Positions 41,661 through 51,835 of a DNA stretch of 64,000 nt are shown in pieces; positions within the stretch are counted from its first letter, which is position 1, and every line of letters begins with the position of its first letter. The stretch spans positions 126,652-190,651 of the forward strand of contig DYNP01000004.1 of NCBI GenBank assembly GCA_020721005.1, written 5' to 3'. The translations under genes and the position numbers were made by a program. This DNA is from Thiomargarita sp. (GTDB taxonomy: Bacteria; Pseudomonadota; Gammaproteobacteria; Beggiatoales; Beggiatoaceae). The notes under the pieces were generated by a model, which saw nothing but the letters and a program-made list of their open reading frames with translations, was not told where the DNA came from and ran no database searches.

Positions 41661-43646
41661 ATGAAATACATCAAAGTGGGGGCCGCCACACTCAATCAAA
41701 TTCCACTAGATTGGCAAGGTAATTATGAGAGAATTTTGGCCGCCCTCCAACAAGCACGTCAACAGCATATCAGTGTACTGTGTTTACCGGAACTCTGCAT
41801 CAGCGGTTATGGGTGTGAAGATGCATTTTTAGCCCCGGGCACTCTACTGCAATCTTGGCGTCGTCTACAACAACTGCGACCCCATACTCAAAATATCATT
41901 GTGGCCGTGGGCTTGCCCCTATTATATCAAAATCGGATTTACAATACGGCCTGCCTTATCGCTAATGGACGGATTGGTGGCTTTGTCGCCAAACGATTTC
42001 TCCCCAATAACGGTATTCATTATGAAGCACGCTGGTTTCAAGCCTGGCCTATCAAAGGACAAGTAGCCGCTGAAATAGACGGACAGACTTATCCGCTGGG
42101 AGATATTTACTTTAATTACGGTGGCATTCGTCTTGGTTTTGAAATCTGTGAAGAAGCTTGGGTAGCGCACCGTCCGGGCATCCAATTGGCGGAAACAGGT
42201 GTTGACATCATCCTTAATCCCAGTGCAAGTCACTTTGCCTTTGGCAAACACTCAGTTCGAGAACGGTTTGTCACCGAAGGCTCCCGAGCCTTCAGTGTCA
42301 CCTATTTATACGCTAATTTACTAGGCAATGAAGCCGGACGGGCCATTTACGACGGAGATTGTCTCATCGCCAGCAAGGGACAACTGGTAGCCAGCAGTCA
42401 ACGCTTCAGTTTTGCCGATTACCAACTGACCACTGCAGTAGTGGATATTGATCTGACACGCATGGAACAAGCTCGGACCGGAGAAACCATGCCCAAAATA
42501 GACACCTGTATTCATCATCCCTTTGACTACCCCGATCTAACTCCACCCTCTGAAACTCTAGTTTCTGGCGCTTCTTGGGAATACAGTCCCACTCTTAAAG
42601 AAGAAGAATTCACTCGCGCAGTCAGTTTGGGACTATTTGACTACTTGCGAAAAAGTCGAGCTCAAGGTTTTGTGATCTCACTGAGTGGAGGCGCCGACTC
42701 TTCAGCCATTGCCTGTCTGGTGAGACTCATGGTAGAATTGGCAGTCAATGAACTTGGTCATTTTGGTCTCCAAGAAAAATTAGCCTATCGAAAATCCTCT
42801 GGCTCAACAGTTACTGACTGGGTCAACACCCTCTTAACCTGTGTCTATCAAGCCACTGAAAATTCTAGTAAAACCACCGAACGGGCTGCGGCCACTTTAG
42901 CCAAAAATCTGGGCGCTGATTATCTTGAATTTTCGGTACAATCCATTGTCAACAGTTACCTAGAACTTGTCGGCACCACTTTAAAACAAGAATTGACTTG
43001 GCAAACCCACGATTTGGCCCTGCAAAATATTCAAGCCCGAGTTCGTTCCCCCTCGATATGGTTGATTGCCAACCTGCGCAACGCCTTACTATTAGCCACC
43101 AGCAATCGTTCGGAAGCCGCCGTTGGCTATGCCACTATGGATGGAGACACCAGTGGCGGACTAAGTCCCTTGGCTGGCATTGACAAAACTTTTCTTCGAC
43201 AATGGCTACACTGGTTGGAACAACAAGGTCCCAACCAATTGAATGCTTTACCTTATCTGTCCTTAGTCAACCAACAAGCCCCCACTGCAGAATTGAGACC
43301 TTTAGACAGACAACAAACTGATGAAGAAGATTTAATGCCCTATCCTGTGCTCAATGCCATAGAAAGAGCCATGATTTTGGATCGGCAAACGCCTCGAGAA
43401 ATCTTCCACCTGTTACAAGTGCGCTTTAACTCATATTCAGATTCCCAACTGGCAACTTGGATCGAGCGTTTCTTTCAACTCTGGACCCGTAATCAATGGA
43501 AACGGGAACGAATTGCGCCCGGCTTTCACCTGGACGATGAAAGTCTCGATCCCAAAACTTGGTGCCGCTTTCCCATACTCTCTGGTGGATTTGTCCAAGA
43601 ATTGCAAGAAATGCGAGACTCAATTTCAACCCCAAAAGGTCCATAA
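41661..43646 (+). CDS. nadE: Glutamine-dependent NAD+ synthetase
   Basis: The enzyme makes NAD+ from deamido-NAD+ with ATP and glutamine. The 661-residue protein has an N-terminal nitrilase-like glutaminase domain with catalytic E44 (LPELCISG), K111 (VAKRFLPN) and C163 (FEICEEAW), and a C-terminal synthetase domain with the P-loop ISLSGGADSSAIA and TSNRSEAAVGYATMDGDTSG. I start it at the ATG at 41661 (MKYIKVGAATLNQIPLDW); ATG 41655 or an upstream TTG are less likely. It is divergent from the FHA cluster and convergent with wzt (15 bp). Confidence 0.94.
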   Translation: MKYIKVGAATLNQIPLDWQGNYERILAALQQARQQHISVLCLPELCISGYGCEDAFLAPGTLLQSWRRLQQLRPHTQNIIVAVGLPLLYQNRIYNTACLIANGRIGGFVAKRFLPNNGIHYEARWFQAWPIKGQVAAEIDGQTYPLGDIYFNYGGIRLGFEICEEAWVAHRPGIQLAETGVDIILNPSASHFAFGKHSVRERFVTEGSRAFSVTYLYANLLGNEAGRAIYDGDCLIASKGQLVASSQRFSFADYQLTTAVVDIDLTRMEQARTGETMPKIDTCIHHPFDYPDLTPPSETLVSGASWEYSPTLKEEEFTRAVSLGLFDYLRKSRAQGFVISLSGGADSSAIACLVRLMVELAVNELGHFGLQEKLAYRKSSGSTVTDWVNTLLTCVYQATENSSKTTERAAATLAKNLGADYLEFSVQSIVNSYLELVGTTLKQELTWQTHDLALQNIQARVRSPSIWLIANLRNALLLATSNRSEAAVGYATMDGDTSGGLSPLAGIDKTFLRQWLHWLEQQGPNQLNALPYLSLVNQQAPTAELRPLDRQQTDEEDLMPYPVLNAIERAMILDRQTPREIFHLLQVRFNSYSDSQLATWIERFFQLWTRNQWKRERIAPGFHLDDESLDPKTWCRFPILSGGFVQELQEMRDSISTPKGP

Positions 43647-43661
43647 CACTTCGCTCAGGAA

Positions 43662-44867
43662 CTAAATTTGTTCCCAATGCCTGGGTAAACTGACCACTCC
43701 TTGTTCCAGTCCCACTTGCCGAACTTTGAGCATGGCTACCATGCGACTTTGATCATAAACATGAATGGCATTTTCACATAACAGGTAAACATCCAACCAA
43801 TAATCTCCCTTTAATAAAGCCAATCGAGGAAAGGCAACCCGCACTGTAAATTGACCTTCAGCCCCAGTTTGTAATAACAAACCATCATGCTGACTGCCGG
43901 CACTGCTGATGATTTGACCGTCCACACTGAGAATTAACAGACCCACTGTGGGAACAGGTAACTTCGGATCTGCCCAAAAACTGACTGTCAAATATAAAGT
44001 ACTTTGTCGACTCATGACTTCCAGAATATGACCAGTTGAGCCATCTACACTGACTGTTACCTCGGTGATGCGAGCGGTGCCTTCTTCTGCGGGTAAGGAG
44101 GTCGCAGCATCAGTTTGATTGGAAACGCTGACCCCAGAAGCATTGGCGATGGCAATGGCTTCAGTATAGGCATTGACCACGCCTCCAGGAGTGCCATCCA
44201 ATTTGATATGACCTTGATCGATCCAAATCACCCGATCACAGATAGCTTCCACTTGATAAAGGGCATGAGAACAGAACAAAATGGTTTTCCCAGCCTGTTT
44301 GAACTGCATGATTCGGTTAAAGGATTTTCGGGCAAAGGCGCCATCGCCTACGGACAAGGCTTCATCGATGATCAAAATCTCAGGTTCCACACAGGTGGCC
44401 ACTGCAAAGGCCAGGCGCATAAACATCCCGGAAGAATAAGTTTTTACCGGTTGATTCATAAATTCAGCCAATCCGGAAAAATCAACAATTTCCTGATAGA
44501 TCTTATTCATCTCTTCCGGGGACAATCCCATCATGGCTCCGTTTAAATATACATTTTCCTTCCCAGTCATCTCAGGATGAAAACCTCCCCCCAATTCTAA
44601 CAGCGCGGCCACTCGACCTTGAACAACACAGGTTCCTTGGGTGGGCTGTAAAGTGCCCGCAATTAATTTTAACAAAGTGCTTTTACCTGCTCCATTATTA
44701 CCAACAATTCCAACAACTTGTCCATGGGCTATGGTCAAGTTGAAAGGATGTAAAGCGACAAAGGATTGATGACGAGGGTGATGAGTGAGAATTTCGAGTA
44801 ATCTATCGATGCCATGGGCATAATGAGTGTATATTTTACTGACATTTTCTAAACAAATGGCATTCAT
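43662..44867 (-). CDS. wzt: ABC transporter ATPase for surface polysaccharide export (Wzt-like)
   Basis: The 401-residue protein has an ABC ATPase domain with Walker A GNNGAGKST (about 56-64), signature YSSGM (about 144-148) and Walker B ILIIDE (about 164-169). The C-terminal about 150 residues form a beta-sandwich like the Wzt carbohydrate-binding domain that recognises the modified non-reducing end of the glycan. The Wzm permease is not adjacent; a matching gene lies at 51836 on the other strand. It powers export of an undecaprenyl-linked O-antigen or similar polymer. Confidence 0.9.
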   Translation of the reverse strand: MNAICLENVSKIYTHYAHGIDRLLEILTHHPRHQSFVALHPFNLTIAHGQVVGIVGNNGAGKSTLLKLIAGTLQPTQGTCVVQGRVAALLELGGGFHPEMTGKENVYLNGAMMGLSPEEMNKIYQEIVDFSGLAEFMNQPVKTYSSGMFMRLAFAVATCVEPEILIIDEALSVGDGAFARKSFNRIMQFKQAGKTILFCSHALYQVEAICDRVIWIDQGHIKLDGTPGGVVNAYTEAIAIANASGVSVSNQTDAATSLPAEEGTARITEVTVSVDGSTGHILEVMSRQSTLYLTVSFWADPKLPVPTVGLLILSVDGQIISSAGSQHDGLLLQTGAEGQFTVRVAFPRLALLKGDYWLDVYLLCENAIHVYDQSRMVAMLKVRQVGLEQGVVSLPRHWEQI

Positions 44868-44990
44868 TGGATAAGTCGTCTATAGGTTTGAAAAATGTTC
44901 TTCCCTCCTTTATTTACAAGGGGGAAAAGTTTTCCCTTTCTAAAAAGGGATTATGGAATATTTATCCATTTTTATCAAAGAGTTAATATC

Positions 44991-45422
44991 ATGTCTGAAT
45001 TAGTCCGATTAAGTTTTTCAATTGAACAATCCCTGTTAAATCAACTTGAGCAGTTGGTCAAAAATAGCCATTATGAGAATCGTTCAGAATTTATTCGAGA
45101 CCTCATTCGGGGCAAAGTCGTTTCCTTGGAATGGGAACGAAATGAGGAGGCTTTGGGAACTATTACTTTATTGTATGATCATCATTCCCGTTTATTGAGT
45201 GAAAAATTGATTGAGTTACAGCATCAGTGTCATGGATTGATTTTGGCCACCACTCATATTCATCTGGATGAACATTTGTGTGCAGAAATGATCATGGTTA
45301 AGGGACCCGCCAGTTCAATTCGAGAACTTGCCAATTTGCTGCAACAGCCTAAAGGAGTACTGCATGCCACTTTATCTATGACTTCCACTGGGCGACAGTT
45401 GTTTCATGCCCATGAAAAATAA
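44991..45422 (+). CDS. nikR: NikR-type nickel-responsive regulator
   Basis: From the ATG at 44991 it has 143 residues: an N-terminal ribbon-helix-helix (VRLSFSIEQSLLNQLEQLVK) and a C-terminal ACT-like nickel domain. The nickel ligands H78, H89, H91 and C97 (TTHIHLDEHLC) sit at the E. coli positions plus two. NikR represses nickel uptake when nickel is bound. No nik transporter or hydrogenase gene is nearby, so its target lies elsewhere, unless it binds near its own gene. It lies between two minus-strand surface-polysaccharide genes. Confidence 0.92.
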   Translation: MSELVRLSFSIEQSLLNQLEQLVKNSHYENRSEFIRDLIRGKVVSLEWERNEEALGTITLLYDHHSRLLSEKLIELQHQCHGLILATTHIHLDEHLCAEMIMVKGPASSIRELANLLQQPKGVLHATLSMTSTGRQLFHAHEK

Positions 45423-45429
45423 TGATTTT

Positions 45430-46722
45430 TTAGTCATCAGTAATTTGAGAAGAAGTGATCAAACGTCGGGCAGCCAAGTCTGGATCGGTTTGGGGAGATA
45501 GATGTTGGGAGTTGAGAACAGATTGCCATTTTTCTAAAAAGTGTTGATGGTTGATTTGTTGATAGGCTTTGTAGCCACTGTTAATATCAGTCCCAGCCGT
45601 GATTCCTTCATAATGAACGACTTGGGAGTCTGGACAGTAGATGACTTGGTAGCCAGCTTGACGGGCAGAAAAGCATAGATCGGTGTCTTCATAATAGGCT
45701 GGGGCAAATCGCAGGTCAAATCCTCCCAATTGTTGCCAGAGATTGCGTTTGATCATGAGACTTGCTCCAGAGCAGTAGTCTACAGGTCTAGGGAATAGGT
45801 AACGAGGGTCACTGGGGTCTTGATGGCGCCCGTAATTGTAACCACTGGCATCGTTGAAAATAATGCCTCCAGCTTCTTGCAAATGTCCGTCGGGATAAAT
45901 GAGTTTTGAGCCCACGATGCCAATATCAGGGTCGGCTGTGATTTGTTCAACTAGGCTGGTTAGCCAGCCGGGGGTGACTTGGGTGTCATTGTTTAAAAAG
46001 AGCAGCAATTCTCCAGTGGCAGCGGCGGCGCCTTGTCGACAGGCTTGGACAAAGCCTTGATTTTCGGGGTTGGTGATGATTTTGACAGACCCCTGTAGTT
46101 TGGATAATAATTCTCGAGTTTCGTCTGTGGAGGCATTATCGACGATGATGATTTCTGGAGTCAAGTGAGCGTCACAGGCTTGGAGACTGCGGAGGCAGTT
46201 GTAGGTGTACAGGGCTTTGTTGAATACGGGAATGATGATGCTGATTGTAGGTTGGGAGTTGGAATCATTGGGAAGTGGAAAGTGGAGTGGTTCGAGGGTT
46301 AATTGGTTTGAGAATGAGGGTAATTTGGGACTGCACCATAGGGCCACAGCTTGTTCCGGAGTGGCATCTGCTGAATAAATGGTGAGGGTGACGGGTTGTT
46401 CCGAAAAGCAGGGGTAGGGTAAGGGCAGAATGAGGTCGATGGAATCGTTGTCAGGCAGGTAACTGGCATGAAAATGTAACTCACACTGCTGTTGGGCTTG
46501 GAGAATGAGGGTGAGATGGCTGTCATTGTGGCGACAGTAGGTACCAAATCGCAGCCGAATGGCGGTGATAACTTCGTCACGAGGGATGAGTTGGAAGGTC
46601 AGTTGGTGCCCAGCGAGTAGGGGGATAGGTAAGTGACCTTGGGGAATGAAGGGGGTGATCACTTGGTGTTGTTGACCGAGAAGCGCAGAGGCAGGGAGTT
46701 GGTCGGTGATGAGAGTGGGCAT
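45430..46722 (-). CDS. Family 2 glycosyltransferase with N-terminal accessory domain
   Basis: Of 430 residues, about 1-150 form a beta-rich accessory region with no motif I know. About 152-400 is a GT-A family 2 glycosyltransferase (ISIIIPVFNKALYTYNCLRS, IIIVDNASTDETRELLSKL, GELLLFLNNDTQVTPGWLTS, PAYYEDTDLCFSARQAGYQV). NND is the DxD-like metal site and EDTD the catalytic-base region, as in rhamnosyltransferase-like enzymes. It is convergent with nikR (7 bp). It probably helps build the polymer exported by Wzm/Wzt. The substrate is not readable. Confidence 0.85.
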   Translation of the reverse strand: MPTLITDQLPASALLGQQHQVITPFIPQGHLPIPLLAGHQLTFQLIPRDEVITAIRLRFGTYCRHNDSHLTLILQAQQQCELHFHASYLPDNDSIDLILPLPYPCFSEQPVTLTIYSADATPEQAVALWCSPKLPSFSNQLTLEPLHFPLPNDSNSQPTISIIIPVFNKALYTYNCLRSLQACDAHLTPEIIIVDNASTDETRELLSKLQGSVKIITNPENQGFVQACRQGAAAATGELLLFLNNDTQVTPGWLTSLVEQITADPDIGIVGSKLIYPDGHLQEAGGIIFNDASGYNYGRHQDPSDPRYLFPRPVDYCSGASLMIKRNLWQQLGGFDLRFAPAYYEDTDLCFSARQAGYQVIYCPDSQVVHYEGITAGTDINSGYKAYQQINHQHFLEKWQSVLNSQHLSPQTDPDLAARRLITSSQITDD

Positions 46723-46782
46723 AGGGCGTGTGGTTTGTTGAGAAAGTTAAGAGTGGGGAAGGGAGAGCAAAAAAACAGTAAT

Positions 46783-46943
46783 ATAGGGCGCAGTAGCGTT
46801 AGTGTATTGCGTCGTATGAAAATACTATAGATAAGGCAATTCCTCCAGTCCTTGATTTTGTTATGGGTAAACGAGATTAAGAGAGTAACCGTAAATTTGG
46901 GACCAACATGCGGCGCAATACGCTAATGCTATTGCCCCCTATA
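46783..46943. repeat. Inverted pair of 36-bp repeats
   Basis: ATAGGGCGCAGTAGCGTTAG then TGTATTGCGTCGTATG on the left, and on the right CATGCGGCGCAATACGCTAA then TGCTATTGCCCCCTAT, its diverged complement. Arms are separated by about 88 bp. This is the third distinct REPIN-like family in the window. Confidence 0.65.
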
Positions 46944-46965
46944 CATTGAACTTTCGTTAACGGAA

Positions 46966-47004
46966 CAAAAAAACAGGAGTCCAAATTAAGGTTCGAACTC
47001 CTGT
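46966..47004 (-). terminator. Rho-independent terminator of the large surface-protein gene
   Basis: On the minus strand ACAGGAGT pairs with ACTCCTGT around a 16-base loop (TCGAACCTTAATTTGG) that itself can pair partly, followed by TTTTTTTG. It lies about 58 bp downstream of the stop codon at 47062. Confidence 0.8.
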
Positions 47005-47061
47005 CAAGGGGGGGTGAACGGTCAGCCCTGTTCTATAAAAGGCTAGAAAAGGGGAGATTTA

Positions 47062-50000
47062 TTAGTTGGGATCGCCACCTTGGCTCTTAATGTTGATGGA
47101 CAAGGGTTCGCCACTGTACACCACTTTGCCTTTGTCATCGCCTTCTCTGAGGATATAACCAAAGAAGACTTGCATGGGATCAGGTTCAGCAGGATAGACA
47201 AAGTTGCCTTGGTACATTTCTACTGTATAGTAGCCCGTGGTGGGTAAAGTTACAGATTCCAGCGGACGTAATAAGGAAAGGATGGGCATGCCATTTTCAT
47301 CATAGGGCCAGTAATCGATCTTCCAACCGAAGGAGGGGCAAGTGGGAACGGTGGTGAAGTCGTTACCAGAGCAATCGACCATCATGTACCACGTGAAGCC
47401 TGTGTCGTAGGCGGGGTGCATGTGGAAGGCTCCCACGACAATGTCGGCTTTCTTGCCTTTGTCTCGTTCTTCAACTTTGATGACTCCGGCTACTTTGACG
47501 TCATCTCCAAGGGAGATTTCAGTGGGGTTCTCAAAGCCATCTTGGCTGCGAGCACCTTTGGTAACCAAGACACCGCCAAAGAATTCAGCATTCTCTGAGG
47601 GATCATCACCGTAGCTGGCACCTTCTCCGCTGCTGGCACTGGGAATGCCCGTGACTTCACCTTCCACACCTTCTTTAGGAACGACGTAACATTTATTGAG
47701 GGCATAAACACCGCCTTCTTGTTCGCAAGCGTCTTTGGTGGTGGCAACTGGGAATGCGCATTGACTGGTTTCAGCGTTCCAAGTTCCTCCAGCACCTACG
47801 CACTTTTCTTGAGTATCGCAGAGTTCAGGTTTCTCAATGGAGCATACTTCCAAACTGGGATCGACATAGCTTTCGGATGCTTTGAAGGTCACAGTTGAGG
47901 GTTGTCCCAAATCTGGGTTGTTGAAGGTGAGGGTGAATTCGCCTTCTTTATTGCCAATGTCAACGATCAGGACTTGGTGGTCTCCACCGGGATAAACTTC
48001 ACTACCGTCTGCATTTAAAATGCCTTCAGGACGGATAATATCTCCTGATTTGAGAAGTTGCATCGGTTGCCATTTGACGATTTGACCGTCAGCATCTGCT
48101 TCTGCTGCTTCATCTTCTAAACGCCATACTGTGGCGGTTCGTAAGATACTGCCGCTGAAGTTGAGGGTGGTGTCTCCCAGAGCGTCGATGGGGAAGCCAT
48201 ATTGATCAAAGCTGCGGATGGTGACTGCAACTACTGAATTGACTGGCAATTCTAAGGTTTCCACTTCAGTGGTGATTTCAGTCAAGATGGATTTTTGAGG
48301 AATAACCACTTCGATAGTCCGAGGCTTGACGCCTGGACTGGTGAAGTTCATAGTGACCCGATCGGTGCCGGCAAAAGTGTCTGGATTGTAGGAGAGTACG
48401 TAAGCATCTTGGCCGGTGGCATCAGGTTGAACTCCGGGTTGGAAGACCCCATCTGCAGCTCGGATTCCAGTCAAAGTGCCGCCTAAAGTAGTAGGTTCAC
48501 CGTATTCATCCACCGGCATCACAGAGGGTTGACCATTGCTGGTGCTGGGGGTGAAACTGCCACCTGCGCCGGCAGTTGGAGAATTGCCATAGGCATCCCC
48601 CAGCTGTACGGCAGATTCTGGCAGAACTACTTGATAGGTGCCATCGGGTTTGGGACGGTCCAAGGTGGGTTCTAAGGCGATGATGGGTTGACCATTCTCG
48701 TCCAAGACTGGGTTGCCTTCATCGTCTAACAGCACAGGTTCATAGCCGTGCCCATTGAGAATTTTACCTTGAGAAGCTGCAGAAGGTTTGATGCTGCCAG
48801 GTAAGCAAACCAGGGTTTCTCCATATAAACCTGCTTTATCACCAATCACAAAGTAATTGGGTTCTCCTTTGGCATTGAACTGGGTGGCCGCTTTGCTGAA
48901 TAAGGTCTCGATGCGAGCGCCTTGTCCGACTGTCCCATCCGCTTGAACCAGTTCTGCCACGGTGCCATCGGGATTGAACATGGGTTGAGCTACGGTTGTT
49001 TCTACAGTTTCCCCAGCAGGCGTTTTGATGACCAAAATGGTGGGACTGGTGCGGGACACAAAGTCATCGTCACTGCGATTGCCATCGGCCAAGTTGGGCA
49101 ACTTTTGATTTGTAGCATTGATGTAGTCTTCAAAGGAACTATTGGGAATGCCGTTAGTTTGTCCGCCATCTAATGCGACACTGAAGGCTTTGAACTGATT
49201 GCCAGCTTGGATATCATTGACTACATTGGCAGTATTGGCTTGGTAAGGAGTCGCTGCTGGATTGAGACAAGGTGCTCCGGCTGGCAGATTGGCTGTGACG
49301 GGGGCAGGTTCTGGTTTGGCAACGGTGACTCCATAAGCCATGTCTCCCTGTACATTAGTGCCTGCATAAGGTCTGGCGATCAGGCTCTTTTGTACCACTT
49401 TGATCTTGAGAGGATCAGAGGGTTGAATGGCTGGATTGTTCTCGATGCTGGCAACCAACGCGGTGTCACCTAACTTCAACACATCTCCAAAATCTTGACC
49501 CAGCCAGTCGGAAGCCCAAGTCAGAGCGCCATTGGCAAAGTCCAGATTGAGAGTACCTGCATTGACCACCCCGTTATTGTCAACGATCTTGACTTTGGTG
49601 GCTGTGCCAGCAGACAACACCGTTTTGTTGCCATATTCGTCTAAGACATAGACTTTAACTGGAGTGGCAGCATTCCACAGCGGTTTGGGTGCCAATTGGT
49701 GATTGGCATCGTCACTGATGACACTCTTAACGCTTTCCAACTTGAGTTTGCGGGCATTGCCAGTGGCTTTGACCACCAACTCGTCGGTGGTGAACATGTC
49801 AACATTGTTGATATACTTGGTTAAAGCCAATTCATGACTGGGATCGATGTGTCCATTAACCGCCAAGTACAATTCGGCTTCTAAATAGTAATCTCCCGCC
49901 TTGGTAATACCAGCGGGGAGAACGATCTTGGCTTCCCCATTGAGCATATCCACGGGTGGAAGTTCCATATAAACGCTGCGGTCGGCTTGGGACACAATTT

Positions 50001-51030
50001 TCAAAACCACCTTGCCATTGGCTGCGCGGTCCCGGGCAACTCCTCTATCTGCATTAGCAGAATCCCGTAAAGCGTGCACAACCACCATGGCGCCCTTATA
50101 ACCGGCGGTCATTTCGGCATGAATACCGTTATAGGTTTCTCCAAGCGCATTGACACAAGGTTCAAGGTCTTGGGCCACACTGGTCTTACCCACACAAACT
50201 TCATTCCGTTGTTTATCTTGTTTTGCGCGTTCACCAGAATTTGTGGTGGGCACAGGTACTACTGCAGTCAACGGATCTTTAGGCGCAGGGGTAAAACCGA
50301 CAATTTCCAGTTTGCGGGTTCTGGGCAAGTAAGGCAGGATATGTACCTTCTTTTCCAGAGATTGAATGATCTTATACTCCACACCACCCTGGGCATTCCG
50401 GAACCGCTCCTGCAAAGTGATGGTGACAATATCTTCCACCGGATCCAGCGTAATCTCTTCATCTCGATCATCAGTAGGGCAGTTTAACACGCCTTCTGGC
50501 ACTTTCTCGCCGCAAGGCAGGAAGCAGCACTCATCGTAGTCTCGATTGTCTATCGCTGGCAAGTCGACCACTGGAGGCGTGTTGATATGGGGAGGATAAT
50601 AAATATTGACTCGTCCCAACCCTTGTACAGTTCTAACATACTTTAGATTGTTAAAAGGTAACTCGAGGTCTTGTAGAAAATCGAAGCCCCCAATCCGAGG
50701 ATCAGGGTCGCGCTCAGTTTCACCTGGGGTGTCACTGCCGACTGGGAAGAATATTTGTCCTTTTTGGGTACTGACTGCCATGAATAAGGTGGCGCCCAAT
50801 TGTTCGCCACGGGAATCTACTTTACCTAATTGGTCTAACCCTAAACCCGCCAAATTCAAGGTCTCACCGGCAATTACGGTGACTATACCTGCTTCATTAG
50901 GTGTTCTATCAAACACAGTTTGAATTGTCCGAGTAGAGGTATCAGCCCATACCGGTCCGCTTACAGTGACCCAGCTGGTGGCCAAGGTCAGCGCAATCGC
51001 TGTGGCTAAAGCCGTTTTTCTCGTTCTCAT
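47062..51030 (-). CDS. Large secreted protein of unknown family (1322 residues)
   Basis: The ATG at 51030 is preceded by GGAGATAAG and gives a signal peptide (MRTRKTALATAIALTLATSW then VTVSGPVWA). The mature protein is a string of beta-rich, Ig-like or invasin-like segments (for example LKLESVKSVISDDANHQLAP..PVKVYVLDEYGNKTVLSAGT..; STVTFKASESYVDP). Near the end is a Cys-rich motif repeated twice (CVGAGGTWNAETSQC and CEQEGGVYALNKC), then a C-terminal domain with YYTVEMYQGNFVYPAEPDPM. No membrane anchor, LPXTG or autotransporter barrel is present. GC-rich even codon use suggests strong expression. It may be an extracellular or surface-layer protein. It is the only gene on its transcript. Confidence 0.8.
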   Translation of the reverse strand: MRTRKTALATAIALTLATSWVTVSGPVWADTSTRTIQTVFDRTPNEAGIVTVIAGETLNLAGLGLDQLGKVDSRGEQLGATLFMAVSTQKGQIFFPVGSDTPGETERDPDPRIGGFDFLQDLELPFNNLKYVRTVQGLGRVNIYYPPHINTPPVVDLPAIDNRDYDECCFLPCGEKVPEGVLNCPTDDRDEEITLDPVEDIVTITLQERFRNAQGGVEYKIIQSLEKKVHILPYLPRTRKLEIVGFTPAPKDPLTAVVPVPTTNSGERAKQDKQRNEVCVGKTSVAQDLEPCVNALGETYNGIHAEMTAGYKGAMVVVHALRDSANADRGVARDRAANGKVVLKIVSQADRSVYMELPPVDMLNGEAKIVLPAGITKAGDYYLEAELYLAVNGHIDPSHELALTKYINNVDMFTTDELVVKATGNARKLKLESVKSVISDDANHQLAPKPLWNAATPVKVYVLDEYGNKTVLSAGTATKVKIVDNNGVVNAGTLNLDFANGALTWASDWLGQDFGDVLKLGDTALVASIENNPAIQPSDPLKIKVVQKSLIARPYAGTNVQGDMAYGVTVAKPEPAPVTANLPAGAPCLNPAATPYQANTANVVNDIQAGNQFKAFSVALDGGQTNGIPNSSFEDYINATNQKLPNLADGNRSDDDFVSRTSPTILVIKTPAGETVETTVAQPMFNPDGTVAELVQADGTVGQGARIETLFSKAATQFNAKGEPNYFVIGDKAGLYGETLVCLPGSIKPSAASQGKILNGHGYEPVLLDDEGNPVLDENGQPIIALEPTLDRPKPDGTYQVVLPESAVQLGDAYGNSPTAGAGGSFTPSTSNGQPSVMPVDEYGEPTTLGGTLTGIRAADGVFQPGVQPDATGQDAYVLSYNPDTFAGTDRVTMNFTSPGVKPRTIEVVIPQKSILTEITTEVETLELPVNSVVAVTIRSFDQYGFPIDALGDTTLNFSGSILRTATVWRLEDEAAEADADGQIVKWQPMQLLKSGDIIRPEGILNADGSEVYPGGDHQVLIVDIGNKEGEFTLTFNNPDLGQPSTVTFKASESYVDPSLEVCSIEKPELCDTQEKCVGAGGTWNAETSQCAFPVATTKDACEQEGGVYALNKCYVVPKEGVEGEVTGIPSASSGEGASYGDDPSENAEFFGGVLVTKGARSQDGFENPTEISLGDDVKVAGVIKVEERDKGKKADIVVGAFHMHPAYDTGFTWYMMVDCSGNDFTTVPTCPSFGWKIDYWPYDENGMPILSLLRPLESVTLPTTGYYTVEMYQGNFVYPAEPDPMQVFFGYILREGDDKGKVVYSGEPLSINIKSQGGDPN

Positions 51031-51835
51031 GTAACTTATCTCCAAAATTAATTTAACTCATAGGCTTTCGTCTAAAAATGGGACAGTCCGCCGAATTGAA
51101 AAGCATACCTACAAACAGTAATCCTTCTCTTATCCCCCTGGCATCGGTCCAAACTCAATTTGGAACTCCCTGAGTTAAGGCACTCGACACTTAAAAAAAC
51201 CTTTAACCGCGCACTTAATCTTCAAAACCAAGGGGGACAGTGGTTAAAAAGAGACAGTCCGACTCTTCCATTGCCATGAACAAGTCGACTTTGTGGCGCC
51301 CTCATTCTTCACAGAAGATACTGCGATGAGGATACTTTATTCCAGATAATCCACATTAAAAGGAGGGCAACTCCAACCCACTTATGTATCTTATTTGATA
51401 CACCTAAAAAGGTACACGCTATAGATTGTTGCTTATCCAACACACTTACCTATAAATATCGCACATCCAAAGCTTCAATTGCAAGTGCTTCATTGGTTTT
51501 TTTTTACTGTTTAATCCTTAGCTGCCTAGGATTTAATCAAGTTCTATACCATAATATAATTGCCATTGCCCTAAGTTTAAAAATTGAGGTCAAATCAGAA
51601 AGGCAGTGGGAAGAACTCACTAATACACCCTGTAAGGCTAAAGTTTATGGTAAAACTTCTCTTAACATGTCTGTACTAAGATATTATACTGATTTATTGG
51701 TTAAAATAAACCTGATCCAACCAAAACTCATTAATTATACCTCTTAAAGCAAACAGCCCTCCAGTTTCTTTATCCTTCAATAAGCCAGTTGACGAAAAAC
51801 CTCTAAAACTCCTCTCATCACCCCCCTCTAACTCC
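51031..51835. other. 805-bp divergent intergenic region
   Basis: This non-coding stretch lies between the large secreted-protein gene and wzm. It must hold both promoters. It is AT-rich toward wzm (51470-51780). An open frame at 51493-51747 has no recognisable content and weak start context. I see no repeat of the kinds found elsewhere and no structured RNA I can name. The length suggests a long 5' leader for the surface protein. Confidence 0.45.

Larger units (their letters stand above)
46723..47061. other. Intergenic region with inverted pair and terminator
   Basis: No gene is found in these 339 bp. They contain a REPIN-like inverted pair (46783-46818 and 46907-46943) and the terminator of the large surface-protein gene (46966-47004), each listed separately. 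The first 60 bp next to the glycosyltransferase gene must contain its promoter. Confidence 0.6.

Noticed and set aside
51493-51747. 84-residue frame before wzm
   Set aside because: Weak start context, no family signal, located in AT-rich non-coding DNA.
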